DNA from: an uncultured Oscillospiraceae bacterium
GTDB lineage: Bacteria > Bacillota > Clostridia > Oscillospirales > Oscillospiraceae
NCBI GenBank assembly: GCA_944387015.1
Contig: CALXDH010000029.1
Coordinates: 1 to 32,342, forward strand
Length of the DNA stretch: 32,342 bases
Direction: 5' to 3'
Shown here in pieces: positions 23,150-31,119 of this stretch; positions within the stretch are counted from its first letter, which is position 1, and every line of letters begins with the position of its first letter. The translations under genes and the position numbers were made by a program. The notes beneath the pieces were generated by a model, which saw only the letters and a list, made by a program, of their open reading frames with translations, was not told where the DNA came from and ran no database searches.

Positions 23150-24022
23150 TCAGGTTTCGTCCGACTCCAGGAAGGACGCGGACGTATCATAAAACTCCAG
23201 AAACGAATGGGCCTTTCCCCGGTACTTGAATCCCGGGAACGTATCCAGCTGCACGCCGTGGATGGCCCGGAACATGCTCTTTTCAATATTGGGATTCGTC
23301 TTTTTCAATTCCCGCAGCAGCAGCTTCATCTCCTGCCGCTTGCTCTCTCCCACCCCGTCTCCGGCAGCGTCCCGGGCCTCTGTGAACCGGCAGGCACACT
23401 GCAAAAAGCGCAGGTGGTTATAGTTCTTCCAAGCGATGATCGCGTCCTCGTGGACACAGTAGAGAGGCCGGATCAGCTCCATGCCGGGGAAATTACGGCT
23501 GCGGAGCTTGGGCGGCATGGTCTGCATCTGGGCGCCGTAGAAAAGTCCCAGCAGCGTGGTCTCCAATACATCAGACATGTGATGCCCCAGGGCGATCTTA
23601 TTGCACCCCAGTTCCTGAGCCTTACTGTACAAAAAGCCCCGGCGCATCCGGGCGCAGAGATAGCAGGGGTTCTTTTCCACCTGAACTGTGACGTCAAAGA
23701 TGTCGCTTTCAAAAACGGTGATTGGGATCCCCAGCGTCCGGGCATTCTCCTCGATCAGCGCCCGGTTCGCAGCGTTGTATCCCGGGTCCATCACCAGAAA
23801 TTCCAGATGGAAGGGACGGTCCGTGTGCCGCAGCAGTTCCTGCATCAGCTTGGCCAGCACCATGGAGTCCTTTCCGCCGGAAATGCACACGGCGATCCGG
23901 TCGCCCGGACAAACCAATTCATATCGCTTCACCGCCGCGATAAAGGGATTCCAGATCGTTTTGCGGTAGGTTTTGATGAGACTGCGCTCGGCAATCTCCT
24001 GAGGGGTAAGTTCACGGGACAT
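23150..24022 (-). CDS. TtcA-like tRNA 2-thiocytidine synthetase family ATPase
   Basis: A 290-residue PP-loop ATPase. SGGKDS at residues 48-53 is the pyrophosphatase loop. The CxxC pair Cys120-Cys123 in NPCYLCARMRRGFLY matches the iron-sulfur ligands of TtcA (PCSLCSRLRRG in enterics), and Cys209/Cys211 (QCAC) can supply the third. GHHMSDVLETTLLGLFYG is also typical. TtcA thiolates cytidine 32 of certain tRNAs. Clostridial members could modify another site, so I leave the symbol blank. ATG 24022 follows GGAGG; a GTG 30 bases upstream is possible. It leads into the Sel1 gene. Confidence 0.87.
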   Translation of the reverse strand: MSRELTPQEIAERSLIKTYRKTIWNPFIAAVKRYELVCPGDRIAVCISGGKDSMVLAKLMQELLRHTDRPFHLEFLVMDPGYNAANRALIEENARTLGIPITVFESDIFDVTVQVEKNPCYLCARMRRGFLYSKAQELGCNKIALGHHMSDVLETTLLGLFYGAQMQTMPPKLRSRNFPGMELIRPLYCVHEDAIIAWKNYNHLRFLQCACRFTEARDAAGDGVGESKRQEMKLLLRELKKTNPNIEKSMFRAIHGVQLDTFPGFKYRGKAHSFLEFYDTSASFLESDET

Positions 24023-24094
24023 AGGACCTCCAAAAAGTATGAAATGAGACACGTCCGTTGTTTGTGCCTGCTTGCTGCAGAGATTTATCCGGCC

Positions 24095-25654
24095 TCACAG
24101 CCAGATCGCGCCCAGCTTGAGAATGGATGCGAACACCCGGCGGTACCAGGGCCGCTGGTTCCACTCTTCCAGCGTGTACAGCTGGCTTTGGGCCATAATG
24201 GTATCCATATCCTCCAGCAGTTCCTCCACTGCGGGCATGTGATAGAGCAATACGCCGCACTCATAGTGGAGCTGGAACGTTCGGTAATCCATATTGGTGC
24301 TGCCCACCAGTGCCACTTCCCGGTCCACCATGACACTCTTGGCATGAAGAAATCCGGGGGTGTAGCGGTAGATCTTCACCCCATGGGCGAGCAGCTCGCC
24401 CCAATAGGTCTCCGCCACCATGTAGACGTATTTTTTATCCGGAACAGCGGGCACCATCAGCCGCACATCCACGCCGCCGTCCGCCGCGATGCACAAAGCC
24501 CGCTGCATGTACTCCTCCACCGCGTAATAGGGAGTGGTGATATAGAGGAAGCGGCGGGCAGAGGAGATCAGCTGCAGATAAGTCTCCTCAATGGGGTTAT
24601 CCGGATTGTTCATAGGCCCGTCGGTAAAGGGCTGGCACCAGCCGTTCCCTGTCCCTTCCTGCCGGGGGCGGTAATAGTCATCCTCGTTGGGCAGCGTCCG
24701 GCCGATCATCTTCCACATATGCATGAACTGGACCGCAAATCCCCAGGCACCCTCACCCTCGATCCGAACGCCGCTGTCTTTCCAGTGACCGAAGCGGACG
24801 ATCAGGTTGGCGTACTCGTCTGCCAGATTGATACCGCCGGTATAAGCGTAATACCCGTCGATCACCGCGATCTTGCGGTGGTCCCGGTAATTGAAATAGA
24901 TCCGATTGACATAGCGGTGGACCGGATTAAAGACCTCCACCTCGACGCCGGCGTCCTGAATGGCCTGGAGCATGGTATCGGAAAGACGGGTCAGGTTCCC
25001 GAAATCATCGAAAATCACCCGCACTTCCACGCCAGCGGCGGCCTTCTCACGCAAAACCGCAAAAATCCGGTCCCAGATGCCACCTTCGGCGATGATATAG
25101 TACTCCAAGAAAATATAGACTTCCGCCTGCCGGAGATGATCGATCAGATCCTCAAAAAAATCTGCTCCATCTCCAAAATAGCGGGCTTGGGTATTGCGGT
25201 AAAGCCAAAATCCCCGCTTTTGCAGATAGGCCGCCAAACGCCCCCAGGACGGTGACTGGCGATTCAGCCGGGACACATTGGCAGCGCTCTCCATCCGCAG
25301 ACTCTCCCGCTCCAGCGGAAGCGGGATCTTCCGCAGGCTCAGGCTTTTGGCCTGATGCGTACCGCCCCACAGCCAGAACAAAATCATGCCGGACACCGGC
25401 AGCGCCAACAGCAGGCACATCCACACCAACTTGTAGCTGGGGCTTCCGGGCCTCTGATATACCCGAATGGCCACTACCGAGCCCGCCAAACGCAAAATAA
25501 AGTAGACCACATTGGCCGACTCCTCCAGCAGACGGGTCACCAAAAGTGTAATGGCGATCTGCGCGATGATCGTCATCGCACACATGGAAAGACTGGTCAC
25601 GGCAGAGATCCGCCGCTCCTTCCGCTCCTCGGTCCTGGTTCGTTTTTTTGACAT
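24095..25654 (-). CDS. cls: Cardiolipin synthase (phospholipase D type)
   Basis: A 519-residue membrane enzyme that joins two phosphatidylglycerols into cardiolipin and glycerol. Two or three hydrophobic segments lie at about residues 20-40, 49-64 and 76-97, then two HKD domains: His259, Lys261, Asp266 (DHRKIAVIDG) and His437, Lys439, Asp444 (LHAKSVMVDRE), each followed by the Gly-Gly or Gly-Ser turn. Both catalytic motifs are intact and the length is normal. ATG 25654 follows AAGGAGGCGGGAT; an in-frame ATG at 25684 has a poorer site. It has its own promoter; the TtcA-like gene starts 72 bases after its stop. Confidence 0.94.
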   Translation of the reverse strand: MSKKRTRTEERKERRISAVTSLSMCAMTIIAQIAITLLVTRLLEESANVVYFILRLAGSVVAIRVYQRPGSPSYKLVWMCLLLALPVSGMILFWLWGGTHQAKSLSLRKIPLPLERESLRMESAANVSRLNRQSPSWGRLAAYLQKRGFWLYRNTQARYFGDGADFFEDLIDHLRQAEVYIFLEYYIIAEGGIWDRIFAVLREKAAAGVEVRVIFDDFGNLTRLSDTMLQAIQDAGVEVEVFNPVHRYVNRIYFNYRDHRKIAVIDGYYAYTGGINLADEYANLIVRFGHWKDSGVRIEGEGAWGFAVQFMHMWKMIGRTLPNEDDYYRPRQEGTGNGWCQPFTDGPMNNPDNPIEETYLQLISSARRFLYITTPYYAVEEYMQRALCIAADGGVDVRLMVPAVPDKKYVYMVAETYWGELLAHGVKIYRYTPGFLHAKSVMVDREVALVGSTNMDYRTFQLHYECGVLLYHMPAVEELLEDMDTIMAQSQLYTLEEWNQRPWYRRVFASILKLGAIWL

Positions 25655-25731
25655 GGCAGATCCCGCCTCCTTCTTCTTCAGCATATCCGTTTGCAGCTCT
25701 TTGATGCGCCGGAAACAGCCTGTTGGCTTCT

Positions 25732-25760
25732 ATTATAGCGGACCCCATTGCCAACCGCAA
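25732..25760 (-). promoter_or_regulatory. SigA-type promoter of cls
   Basis: Minus strand TTGCGG (25760-25755), 17-bp gap, TATAAT (25737-25732). Same boxes as the promoter of the single-chain hydroxylase. Confidence 0.65.
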
Positions 25761-25777
25761 TTACGATTCTGTAACAA

Positions 25778-25806
25778 ACCGGTCCCGCCTTTCAGGCGGG
25801 ACCGGT
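25778..25806 (-). terminator. Terminator of the nicotinate phosphoribosyltransferase gene
   Basis: Perfect 13-bp stem ACCGGTCCCGCCT/AGGCGGGACCGGT with a 3-base loop, nine bases past the stop, then TTTGTTAC on the minus strand. Confidence 0.85.
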
Positions 25807-25814
25807 CCATTCTC

Positions 25815-27272
25815 TCAGGTATTCTCACCGTTTTGACGCAGAAGAGACTGCTTGATGTCCCACAGCTTCTGGCTGAGATCCACGTAATACGTATGGGGAT
25901 TCTCGCAGCGCTTTACCTCATCCCAGAGGGTCTCCAGCTGCTGGGCACAGTAGGTCTGGATCTCCTGCAGAGAAGGCCGTTCATACACCAGCTTTCCGCC
26001 CTGGAACACCGGTACCTGCAATACCTTAGCGGTAAAATCAGTAAAGGTCTTACGCTTCCAGGTAGCCTGGGGATCGAAGATCTCCAGCGGCTGAGACTCG
26101 TCCACCGTCTCGTCGTACACGGTGATATAGTCCGCCTCCGCCTTGCCGGTGGCCTTGTCAAAGAGACGATACGTCTTCTTGAAGTGGGGATTGGTGATCT
26201 TGCTGACATTTTCGCTGACCTTGATCTTGGGGATGATGCGGCCAGCGGCATCTTCCACTGCGGCCAGCTTATAAACCCCGCCGAACACCGGTTCGCTGCG
26301 GGCGGTGATCATCCGCTCACCCACGCCGAAAACGTCGATCTTCGCCCCCTGGTCCAGCAGATCCCGAATGAGATACTCGTCCAAAGAGTTGGATGCGCAG
26401 ATCTGGCACTCTGTCCAGCCGGCAGCATCCAGCATTTTCCGGGCCTCCCGGCTGAGATAGGCGATGTCGCCGGAGTCGATGCGGATGCCGCACTTGCGGA
26501 TCCCCCTGGGCTTGAGCACCTCGTCAAAGACGCGGATGGCATTGGGCACGCCGGACTTGAGCACGTTGTAGGTATCCACCAGCAGCGTGGCGCTGGTGGG
26601 ATAGATCTCACAATAGGTCTTGAAGGCCTCATACTCCGAATCAAACATCTGCACCCAGGAGTGGGCCATGGTACCGCCTGCGGGGACGCCGTAGAGCTGG
26701 TCGGAGATGGCACATGCCGTACCCTTGCAGCCGCCGATAAACGCGGCCCGGGCGCCGGTAATGGCGCCGTCCGTGCCCTGTGCCCGGCGGGAACCAAATT
26801 CCAGCACAGTCCGTCCCTTGGCTGCCCGGACGATCCGGCTGGCCTTGGTGGCGATCAGGCTCTGGTGATTGATGGTCAGAAGGGTAAACGTCTCGATCAG
26901 CTGGGCCTCAATGGCGGGAGCCCGGACGGTGATCACCGGCTCCCGGGGGAAAATGGGAGTTCCTTCGGGAATCGCCCAGATGTCACCGGAAAAATGGAAA
27001 TTGCGCAGGTACTCCAAAAATTCCTCGGAGAACATCTGCTTTTCCCGGAGATACTGGATGTCCTCCTCATCAAAATGCAGGTTTTCGATATAGTCGATCA
27101 ACTGATCGAGCCCTGCACAGATGGCAAAACCGCCCTGGTCGGGCACGTTCCGGAAGAACACGTCAAAATACGTGATCCGGTCCTGATACCCCGCTTTGAG
27201 GTACCCGTTCCCCATCGTCAGCTCATAAAAGTCGCAGAGCATCGTCATATTCAACTTCTGTTCGGTTTTCAT
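25815..27272 (-). CDS. pncB: Nicotinate phosphoribosyltransferase
   Basis: A 485-residue enzyme that joins nicotinate to PRPP (with ATP hydrolysis), the first step of the Preiss-Handler route of NAD salvage. Motifs: MTMLCDFYELTMGNGYL at the N-terminus, EFGSRRAQGTDGA (phosphate site), GTMAHSWVQMF with the histidine that is phosphorylated in the family, RIDSGDIAYLSREARKM and GVGERMITA. The length fits the Gram-positive form. ATG 27272 follows GAGGTG; a TTG four codons upstream is a poorer choice. Its promoter is divergent from pantothenate kinase. Confidence 0.95.
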   Translation of the reverse strand: MKTEQKLNMTMLCDFYELTMGNGYLKAGYQDRITYFDVFFRNVPDQGGFAICAGLDQLIDYIENLHFDEEDIQYLREKQMFSEEFLEYLRNFHFSGDIWAIPEGTPIFPREPVITVRAPAIEAQLIETFTLLTINHQSLIATKASRIVRAAKGRTVLEFGSRRAQGTDGAITGARAAFIGGCKGTACAISDQLYGVPAGGTMAHSWVQMFDSEYEAFKTYCEIYPTSATLLVDTYNVLKSGVPNAIRVFDEVLKPRGIRKCGIRIDSGDIAYLSREARKMLDAAGWTECQICASNSLDEYLIRDLLDQGAKIDVFGVGERMITARSEPVFGGVYKLAAVEDAAGRIIPKIKVSENVSKITNPHFKKTYRLFDKATGKAEADYITVYDETVDESQPLEIFDPQATWKRKTFTDFTAKVLQVPVFQGGKLVYERPSLQEIQTYCAQQLETLWDEVKRCENPHTYYVDLSQKLWDIKQSLLRQNGENT

Positions 27273-27315
27273 ATCACACCTCAAAATCTGTCAGCATCGG
27301 GTGCCGCTTTTTTTC

Positions 27316-27343
27316 ATTATAGCAGGCACAAATGGAAAAGCAA
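27316..27343 (-). promoter_or_regulatory. SigA-type promoter of pncB
   Basis: Minus strand TTGCTT (27343-27338), 16-bp gap, TATAAT (27321-27316). Confidence 0.55.
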
Positions 27344-27395
27344 TCGCTTTTCCGAAAATCCGTCAAATTTTTGTCAATTCCATGCAAATTATGGA

Positions 27396-27424
27396 TTGAC
27401 AAGGCTGCTCTCCTCCCCTATGAT
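27396..27424 (+). promoter_or_regulatory. SigA-type promoter of the pantothenate kinase gene
   Basis: TTGACA (27396-27401), 17-bp gap, TATGAT (27419-27424). The predicted start is near 27431 and the ATG is at 27470. Confidence 0.75.
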
Positions 27425-27469
27425 GAAAACAATCGGCGGCAGAGCCGCCATCGGAAAGGACGTTTCTCC

Positions 27470-28309
27470 ATGGATGTGATTTTAGGGATCGACATCGGCG
27501 GTTCCACCACCAAAATCGTAGGTCTGCGGGCAGATGGGTCCGTAATCTCCATGCTGCGGGTACGGGCGGAAGATCAGGTGACCAGTCTGTACGGCGCACT
27601 GGGCAACTACCTCACCAGCAACCATCTGACGCTGAAAGATGTGCGCCGGGTAGTGCTCACCGGTGTGGGCGCCTCGTTTGTGGAAGGTGATATTTACGGG
27701 CTGCCCACCTGCAAGGTGGACGAGTTCTCCGCCAGCGGCACCGGTGCGCTGGCACTGTCCGGGCAGGACTCCGCCGTGGTGGTCACCATGGGCACCGGCA
27801 CCGCCTTTTTATGGGCAGAACAAGACGGCTCCGTCCGCCATCTGTGCGGCAGCGGTATCGGCGGCGGAACCCTGGGCGGACTGTGCCGCAAGCTGGTGGG
27901 AATGGAGCGGTTCGGTCAGATCAAAAAGCTGGCGGCTCAGGGCGATCTCAACCAGGTGGATCTGACCATTCGGGACATCACCTGCAACCCTGCCCCCACT
28001 CTCGATCCCACCCTCACCGCCGCCAACTTCGGAAACCTTGCAGAGGACGCAACACCGGCGGACCTGGCCGCAGGTGCGGTGAACCTGGTGCTCCAGGCTA
28101 TCGGCACCATGACGGTTCTGGCATGTCAGTGCTGCAGCAGCCGCACGGTGGTGCTCACCGGCTCCATGACCACGCTGGATCAAGTCCAGGTGAACTTTGA
28201 AAACTTCGAACATCTCTACGGCATCCACTATATCATTCCCGAAAATGCCACCTTTGCTACCGCCATCGGCGCCGGGCTTTGCAGTCTGCGGAAAAAACGC
28301 ATCGGCTGA
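27470..28309 (+). CDS. coaW: Type II pantothenate kinase
   Basis: A 279-residue ASKHA-fold kinase of the eukaryote-like type II class found in staphylococci and some Clostridia. It phosphorylates pantothenate, the first step of CoA synthesis, and typically is not inhibited by CoA. Phosphate-1 loop GIDIGGSTTKIVGL is at residues 5-18, then LTGVGASF, SASGTGALALSG, VTMGTGTAFL, GSGIGGGTLGGLC and the adenosine motif VVLTGSMTTL. ATG 27470 follows GGAAAGGA; the frame is open further upstream but crosses the promoter. Monocistronic, with a strong terminator 57 bases past the stop. Confidence 0.92.
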   Translation: MDVILGIDIGGSTTKIVGLRADGSVISMLRVRAEDQVTSLYGALGNYLTSNHLTLKDVRRVVLTGVGASFVEGDIYGLPTCKVDEFSASGTGALALSGQDSAVVVTMGTGTAFLWAEQDGSVRHLCGSGIGGGTLGGLCRKLVGMERFGQIKKLAAQGDLNQVDLTIRDITCNPAPTLDPTLTAANFGNLAEDATPADLAAGAVNLVLQAIGTMTVLACQCCSSRTVVLTGSMTTLDQVQVNFENFEHLYGIHYIIPENATFATAIGAGLCSLRKKRIG

Positions 28310-28365
28310 AGCCCCCTCTTACACCATCTGCACGTGTTTTCACCTGTCGAGAGCTGACGGAAAAT

Positions 28366-28405
28366 AAAAAGGCCCCCGGACCTCATTGGGTCCGGGGGCT
28401 TTTTT
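28366..28405. terminator. Bidirectional terminator between coaW and the CD1247-like gene
   Basis: A GC-rich stem (GGCCCCCGGACC with GGGTCCGGGGGC) flanked by A5 and T6, between convergent genes. Confidence 0.92.
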
Positions 28406-28424
28406 CACACAGTCCGTCTGTGCC

Positions 28425-28871
28425 TTACTGATCCTCTTCGGGAGTCTCAGACTCCTCCTCGTCCAGGCTGCTCAGGTCGAACTCCAGCTTTTCGCCGCAG
28501 TTGGGGCAGATGACCTCGCCGTCCTCCAGCACGGACTCATCAAAATAGATGGTCTCCTCGCAGGTGGGGCAGGTGGTGGCGTAGCAGTCCTCGTCCTCGT
28601 CCAAGTCATCGTACTCGTACTCGTCGTCGAAGTCGTCATCCTCTTCGTCCTCGCCGAAGACCACGTCCTCCACGTCCTCCAGATCATCGCTGACAGCGTC
28701 CAGACCATCGGACAGCTCTGCCTGCTCGTCCTTCATGTCCTCCAGCTCCAGAGCAATATCATCCAGAACGTCGATGATGGCGGAGAGCAGCTTGCCCTCC
28801 TTCTTCTCGGTGTCCAGCTCCATGCCTTCCGCCAGGCCCTTCAGATAGGCAACCTTCTCTGTGATTTCCAT
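28425..28871 (-). CDS. CD1247 N-terminal domain protein with acidic linker and zinc ribbon
   Basis: A 148-residue strongly acidic protein. Residues 1-45 (KVAYLKGLAEGMELDTEKKE, then LLSAIIDVLDDIALELEDM) fit the N-terminal domain named after Clostridioides CD1247. A coiled-coil-like and Asp/Glu-rich stretch follows (about residues 46-93, with DEEDDDFDDEYEYDD), then a zinc ribbon CPTC...CPNC and an acidic tail. The family is common in Clostridia and has no established job that I know. Such acidic linkers with a zinc ribbon recall RNA-polymerase delta subunit and transcription-linked proteins, but this is only a likeness. ATG 28871 follows AAAGGAGAC. Confidence 0.88.
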   Translation of the reverse strand: MEITEKVAYLKGLAEGMELDTEKKEGKLLSAIIDVLDDIALELEDMKDEQAELSDGLDAVSDDLEDVEDVVFGEDEEDDDFDDEYEYDDLDEDEDCYATTCPTCEETIYFDESVLEDGEVICPNCGEKLEFDLSSLDEEESETPEEDQ

Positions 28872-29027
28872 AACAACGTCTCCTTTCGATTTCAGAAAAT
28901 ATCCTATTGAAACGCTTCGGAAACAGAACGTTCGCTTCCGAAGTTCCCGTTGGGATCACATTCATCAGGCACTGCACAGGCAAGCAGCGCCTCAGAGTCC
29001 CCTTTTTATGCCGGTGCGAATGAATCG
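28872..29027 (-). promoter_or_regulatory. Upstream region of the CD1247-like gene with nested palindromes
   Basis: CTTCGGAA (28915-28922) and TTCCGAAG (28936-28943) form an 8-bp inverted repeat, and the space between holds the 8-bp palindrome GAACGTTC (28926-28933). A possible promoter on the minus strand (TTCTGT, 16-bp gap, TAGGAT) overlaps the repeat. A weaker AGGC-CTGC/GCAG-GCCT stem lies around 28966-28992. No gene is seen. Confidence 0.4.
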
Positions 29028-29052
29028 AAAGGGGGGACACGGTCCCCCCTTT
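29028..29052. terminator. Terminator of efp
   Basis: Stem AAAGGGGGGAC (29028-29038) with GTCCCCCCTTT (29042-29052), seven bases past the efp stop on the minus strand. Confidence 0.85.
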
Positions 29053-29059
29053 TTGATCA

Positions 29060-29629
29060 TTACTCCTTGCAGCGGCCCAGATACTCACCGGTACGGGTGT
29101 CGATCTGGATCTTCTCGCCCTCGTTGATGAACAGGGGCACCTTGATAACAGCGCCGGTCTCCAGCGTGGCGGCCTTGGTCACGTTGGTAGCGGTATCGCC
29201 CTTCACACCGGGCTCGGTCTCGGTGACCACCAGGTCCACGAAGTTGGGCACTTCCACGGTGAACACGCTGCCCTTGTAGCTGAGCAGAGAGCACATGGTG
29301 TTCTCCTTAACGAACTGGAAGGCATCGCCCAGCACGTCCTTGTTCAGGGGGACCATATCATAGGTCTCGGGATCCATGAAGTAGTACAGATCGCCGTCGT
29401 TGTAGCTGTACTCAGCGTTCTTGCGCTCCACAGCCACCTGCTCGAACTTGGCGCTGGGGTTGAAAGCCTCTTCACGGACGGCGCCGGTGATGACGTTCTT
29501 ATACTTGGTACGCACGAAAGCAGCGCCCTTGCCGGGCTTGACGTGCTGGAAGTCCACGACCAGCATGGGCTTCCCCTCCATCTCGAAAATCATACCCTTC
29601 CGGAAATCGCCGGCAGTAATGGTAGGCAT
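29060..29629 (-). CDS. efp: Translation elongation factor P
   Basis: A 189-residue EF-P that binds stalled ribosomes between the P and E sites and speeds peptide bonds at polyproline. Domain I carries the tip loop KPGKGAAF, whose Lys34 is the residue modified in Lys-type EF-P (in Bacillus by 5-aminopentanol); no beta-lysylation genes are in the window. Domains II and III are complete, ending [16 protein letters not shown]. Full family length. ATG 29629 follows GTGAGGAGGA. It has its own promoter and a leader of about 80 bases. Confidence 0.97.
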   Translation of the reverse strand: MPTITAGDFRKGMIFEMEGKPMLVVDFQHVKPGKGAAFVRTKYKNVITGAVREEAFNPSAKFEQVAVERKNAEYSYNDGDLYYFMDPETYDMVPLNKDVLGDAFQFVKENTMCSLLSYKGSVFTVEVPNFVDLVVTETEPGVKGDTATNVTKAATLETGAVIKVPLFINEGEKIQIDTRTGEYLGRCKE

Positions 29630-29718
29630 AGTTTTTTCCTCCTCACAAATCTACGAGAAAACGACCTGCGGAAGGACATTTTCTCTGTTTTTTCTGTAAC
29701 AGTAAAATTACCTAGAAT

Positions 29719-29747
29719 ATTTTATCTTATGTTGTCCGCTATTGCAA
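29719..29747 (-). promoter_or_regulatory. SigA-type promoter of efp
   Basis: Minus strand TTGCAA (29747-29742), 17-bp gap, TAAAAT (29724-29719). Confidence 0.6.
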
Positions 29748-29754
29748 GTATTTT

Positions 29755-30267
29755 TCAGGTCTTTTTTTCCATTCTCCGGCGGCAGCGCGCCTTAAACGGC
29801 GCCTGAAGGGCATGGAGCACCTTCTGCCAGGCCGTCACGGCACCGCCCACCGGCTCCACCATCAGCGCCAGGACCCCGGCACGGTGGGCAGCCAGCATAT
29901 CGGTAAGCAGCTTGTCCCCCAGCATGGCCGTCTCTTCCCGGGAAGCTCCCGCACGAGCCATGGCGGCCTCCAGGCCCCGGGGGCTGGGCTTTCCGGCGTG
30001 GCCCTGGTAATCCACTCCAAGGTCTGCGCAAAATTCCGTCACCCGCTGGCCGGAACGGTTATTGGAGACGATCATAAATGTGATGCCCTCCGCTTTCAGC
30101 GCCGCGATCCAGTCCCGCAGCGGCTGATCCGGGCGGCGGGTCTTTTTTGCCGCCAGGGTAAAGTCCAGGTCGCTGAGCAGCAGCGAGATCCCCTGCTGGC
30201 GCAAAAATGTCGGTGTGATCTGGGCATAGCAATCAAACATACGGTCCGGTGTCAGGGAAAAGGGCAT
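29755..30267 (-). CDS. YqeG-family HAD IIIA phosphatase
   Basis: A 170-residue HAD-superfamily protein of the YqeG type. The nucleophile motif is DLDFTLAAKK (about residues 33-42), motif II SNNRSGQRV, conserved lysine in GKPSPRGLEAAM and motif III MLGDKLLTDMLAA. MPFSLTPDRMFDCYAQIT is the typical N-terminus and fixes the start at 30267, with AAAGGAG upstream. YqeG often lies beside yqeH and ribosome-assembly genes in Firmicutes; here the neighbours are efp and rpsU, but not yqeH. In other lineages relatives act on phosphatidylglycerophosphate; the substrate here is not known. Confidence 0.9.
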   Translation of the reverse strand: MPFSLTPDRMFDCYAQITPTFLRQQGISLLLSDLDFTLAAKKTRRPDQPLRDWIAALKAEGITFMIVSNNRSGQRVTEFCADLGVDYQGHAGKPSPRGLEAAMARAGASREETAMLGDKLLTDMLAAHRAGVLALMVEPVGGAVTAWQKVLHALQAPFKARCRRRMEKKT

Positions 30268-30303
30268 GACTGGCTCCTTTGCTGCATAAGTTTTTCTGTC
30301 ATC

Positions 30304-30332
30304 AGTATAGCAGGCAATTTGCCATCGCACAA
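30304..30332 (-). promoter_or_regulatory. SigA-type promoter of the YqeG gene
   Basis: Minus strand TTGTGC (30332-30327), 17-bp gap, TATACT (30309-30304). Its -35 box abuts the ribosome binding site of the divergent GH18-like gene. Confidence 0.58.
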
Positions 30333-30344
30333 GGGGGAGATCAT

Positions 30345-31118
30345 TTGCAGGTATATTTATCCGTGACACCCGGCCAGCTGCGGGAGGCTTCCCAGTACGG
30401 ACGATCCTTTGCCCATGTGGCCTACCGGATCGGCGAGGACTCCTCCCTGCTGCGGCAGAGTCTGCTGCTGCAGACCCAGGGCGGTCTGCTGTCCGTCAGC
30501 GACCGGGAAGCGCCCCTGATCCAGGATCCGGAAAAGCTCTCCGCCGCCGTACTGCGGGAGTGCGGCCGTCGGGGCTATACCGGCGTGGTATTGGACTTTG
30601 AGGAGCTGCCCCGGCAGGACCGGCAGCTGTTTGCCCAGCGGCTGGAGCAGTCTCTCACTGCCTCCCGCCGTACCCTCTATGTCCCGGAGACCTACATCCG
30701 GGCAGCGCCGGGAGCACAGATGCTGCTTTGCACCGCTCTTTCCGGCGGGACCTTCACCCAACACCTCCAAGAGGTCGCTGAGCAGCACGGCGGTGCCGCT
30801 CGCCTGGCACTGGACATCCAGCGGCTGCGGATGGACTTCCAGCTTCCCGCCCCCAGCGGCGAGGGGACTCCCCTGTCTCAGGAAACACTGGAAACCCTAA
30901 TGGCGGAAGAATCACCCAGCGTATTTTTCTCACAGGATCTGTGCGCCCGATACTTCACTTACACCCGAAACGGCGAGACCCACTTCGTCCTCTACGACGA
31001 CGCCGACACCCTGTCGCAAAAACTGCGTACCGGCGCCGCTATGGGCTTTTCCGCGGCCTTCTTTGCGTTTCCGGAAGTCCGGGACCTTCTCCCCCGGCTG
31101 TTTCCCCGGAAACGGTGA
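30345..31118 (+). CDS. Divergent GH18-like TIM-barrel protein
   Basis: A 257-residue protein. The stretch GYTGVVLDFEELPRQDRQLF resembles the glycoside hydrolase 18 active strand, most like the DFE form of spore YaaH/YdhD-type enzymes, with the presumed catalytic Glu kept. FAHVAYRI earlier and GFSAAFFAFPE near the end suit a reduced TIM barrel. No LysM domain or signal peptide is seen, so it is predicted to be cytoplasmic. The start appears to be TTG 30345 with GGGGGAG at six bases; GTG 30363 is an alternative. Enzyme activity is unproven; the family call rests on a single motif and the fold pattern. Confidence 0.62.
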   Translation: MQVYLSVTPGQLREASQYGRSFAHVAYRIGEDSSLLRQSLLLQTQGGLLSVSDREAPLIQDPEKLSAAVLRECGRRGYTGVVLDFEELPRQDRQLFAQRLEQSLTASRRTLYVPETYIRAAPGAQMLLCTALSGGTFTQHLQEVAEQHGGAARLALDIQRLRMDFQLPAPSGEGTPLSQETLETLMAEESPSVFFSQDLCARYFTYTRNGETHFVLYDDADTLSQKLRTGAAMGFSAAFFAFPEVRDLLPRLFPRKR

Positions 31119-31119
31119 G

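Noticed and set aside
28915-28943. A LexA/DinR box suggested by GAACGTTC
   Set aside because: The Firmicute SOS box is CGAAC-N4-GTTCG. Here GAAC and GTTC are directly joined with no spacer, and the neighbouring gene is not an SOS gene.
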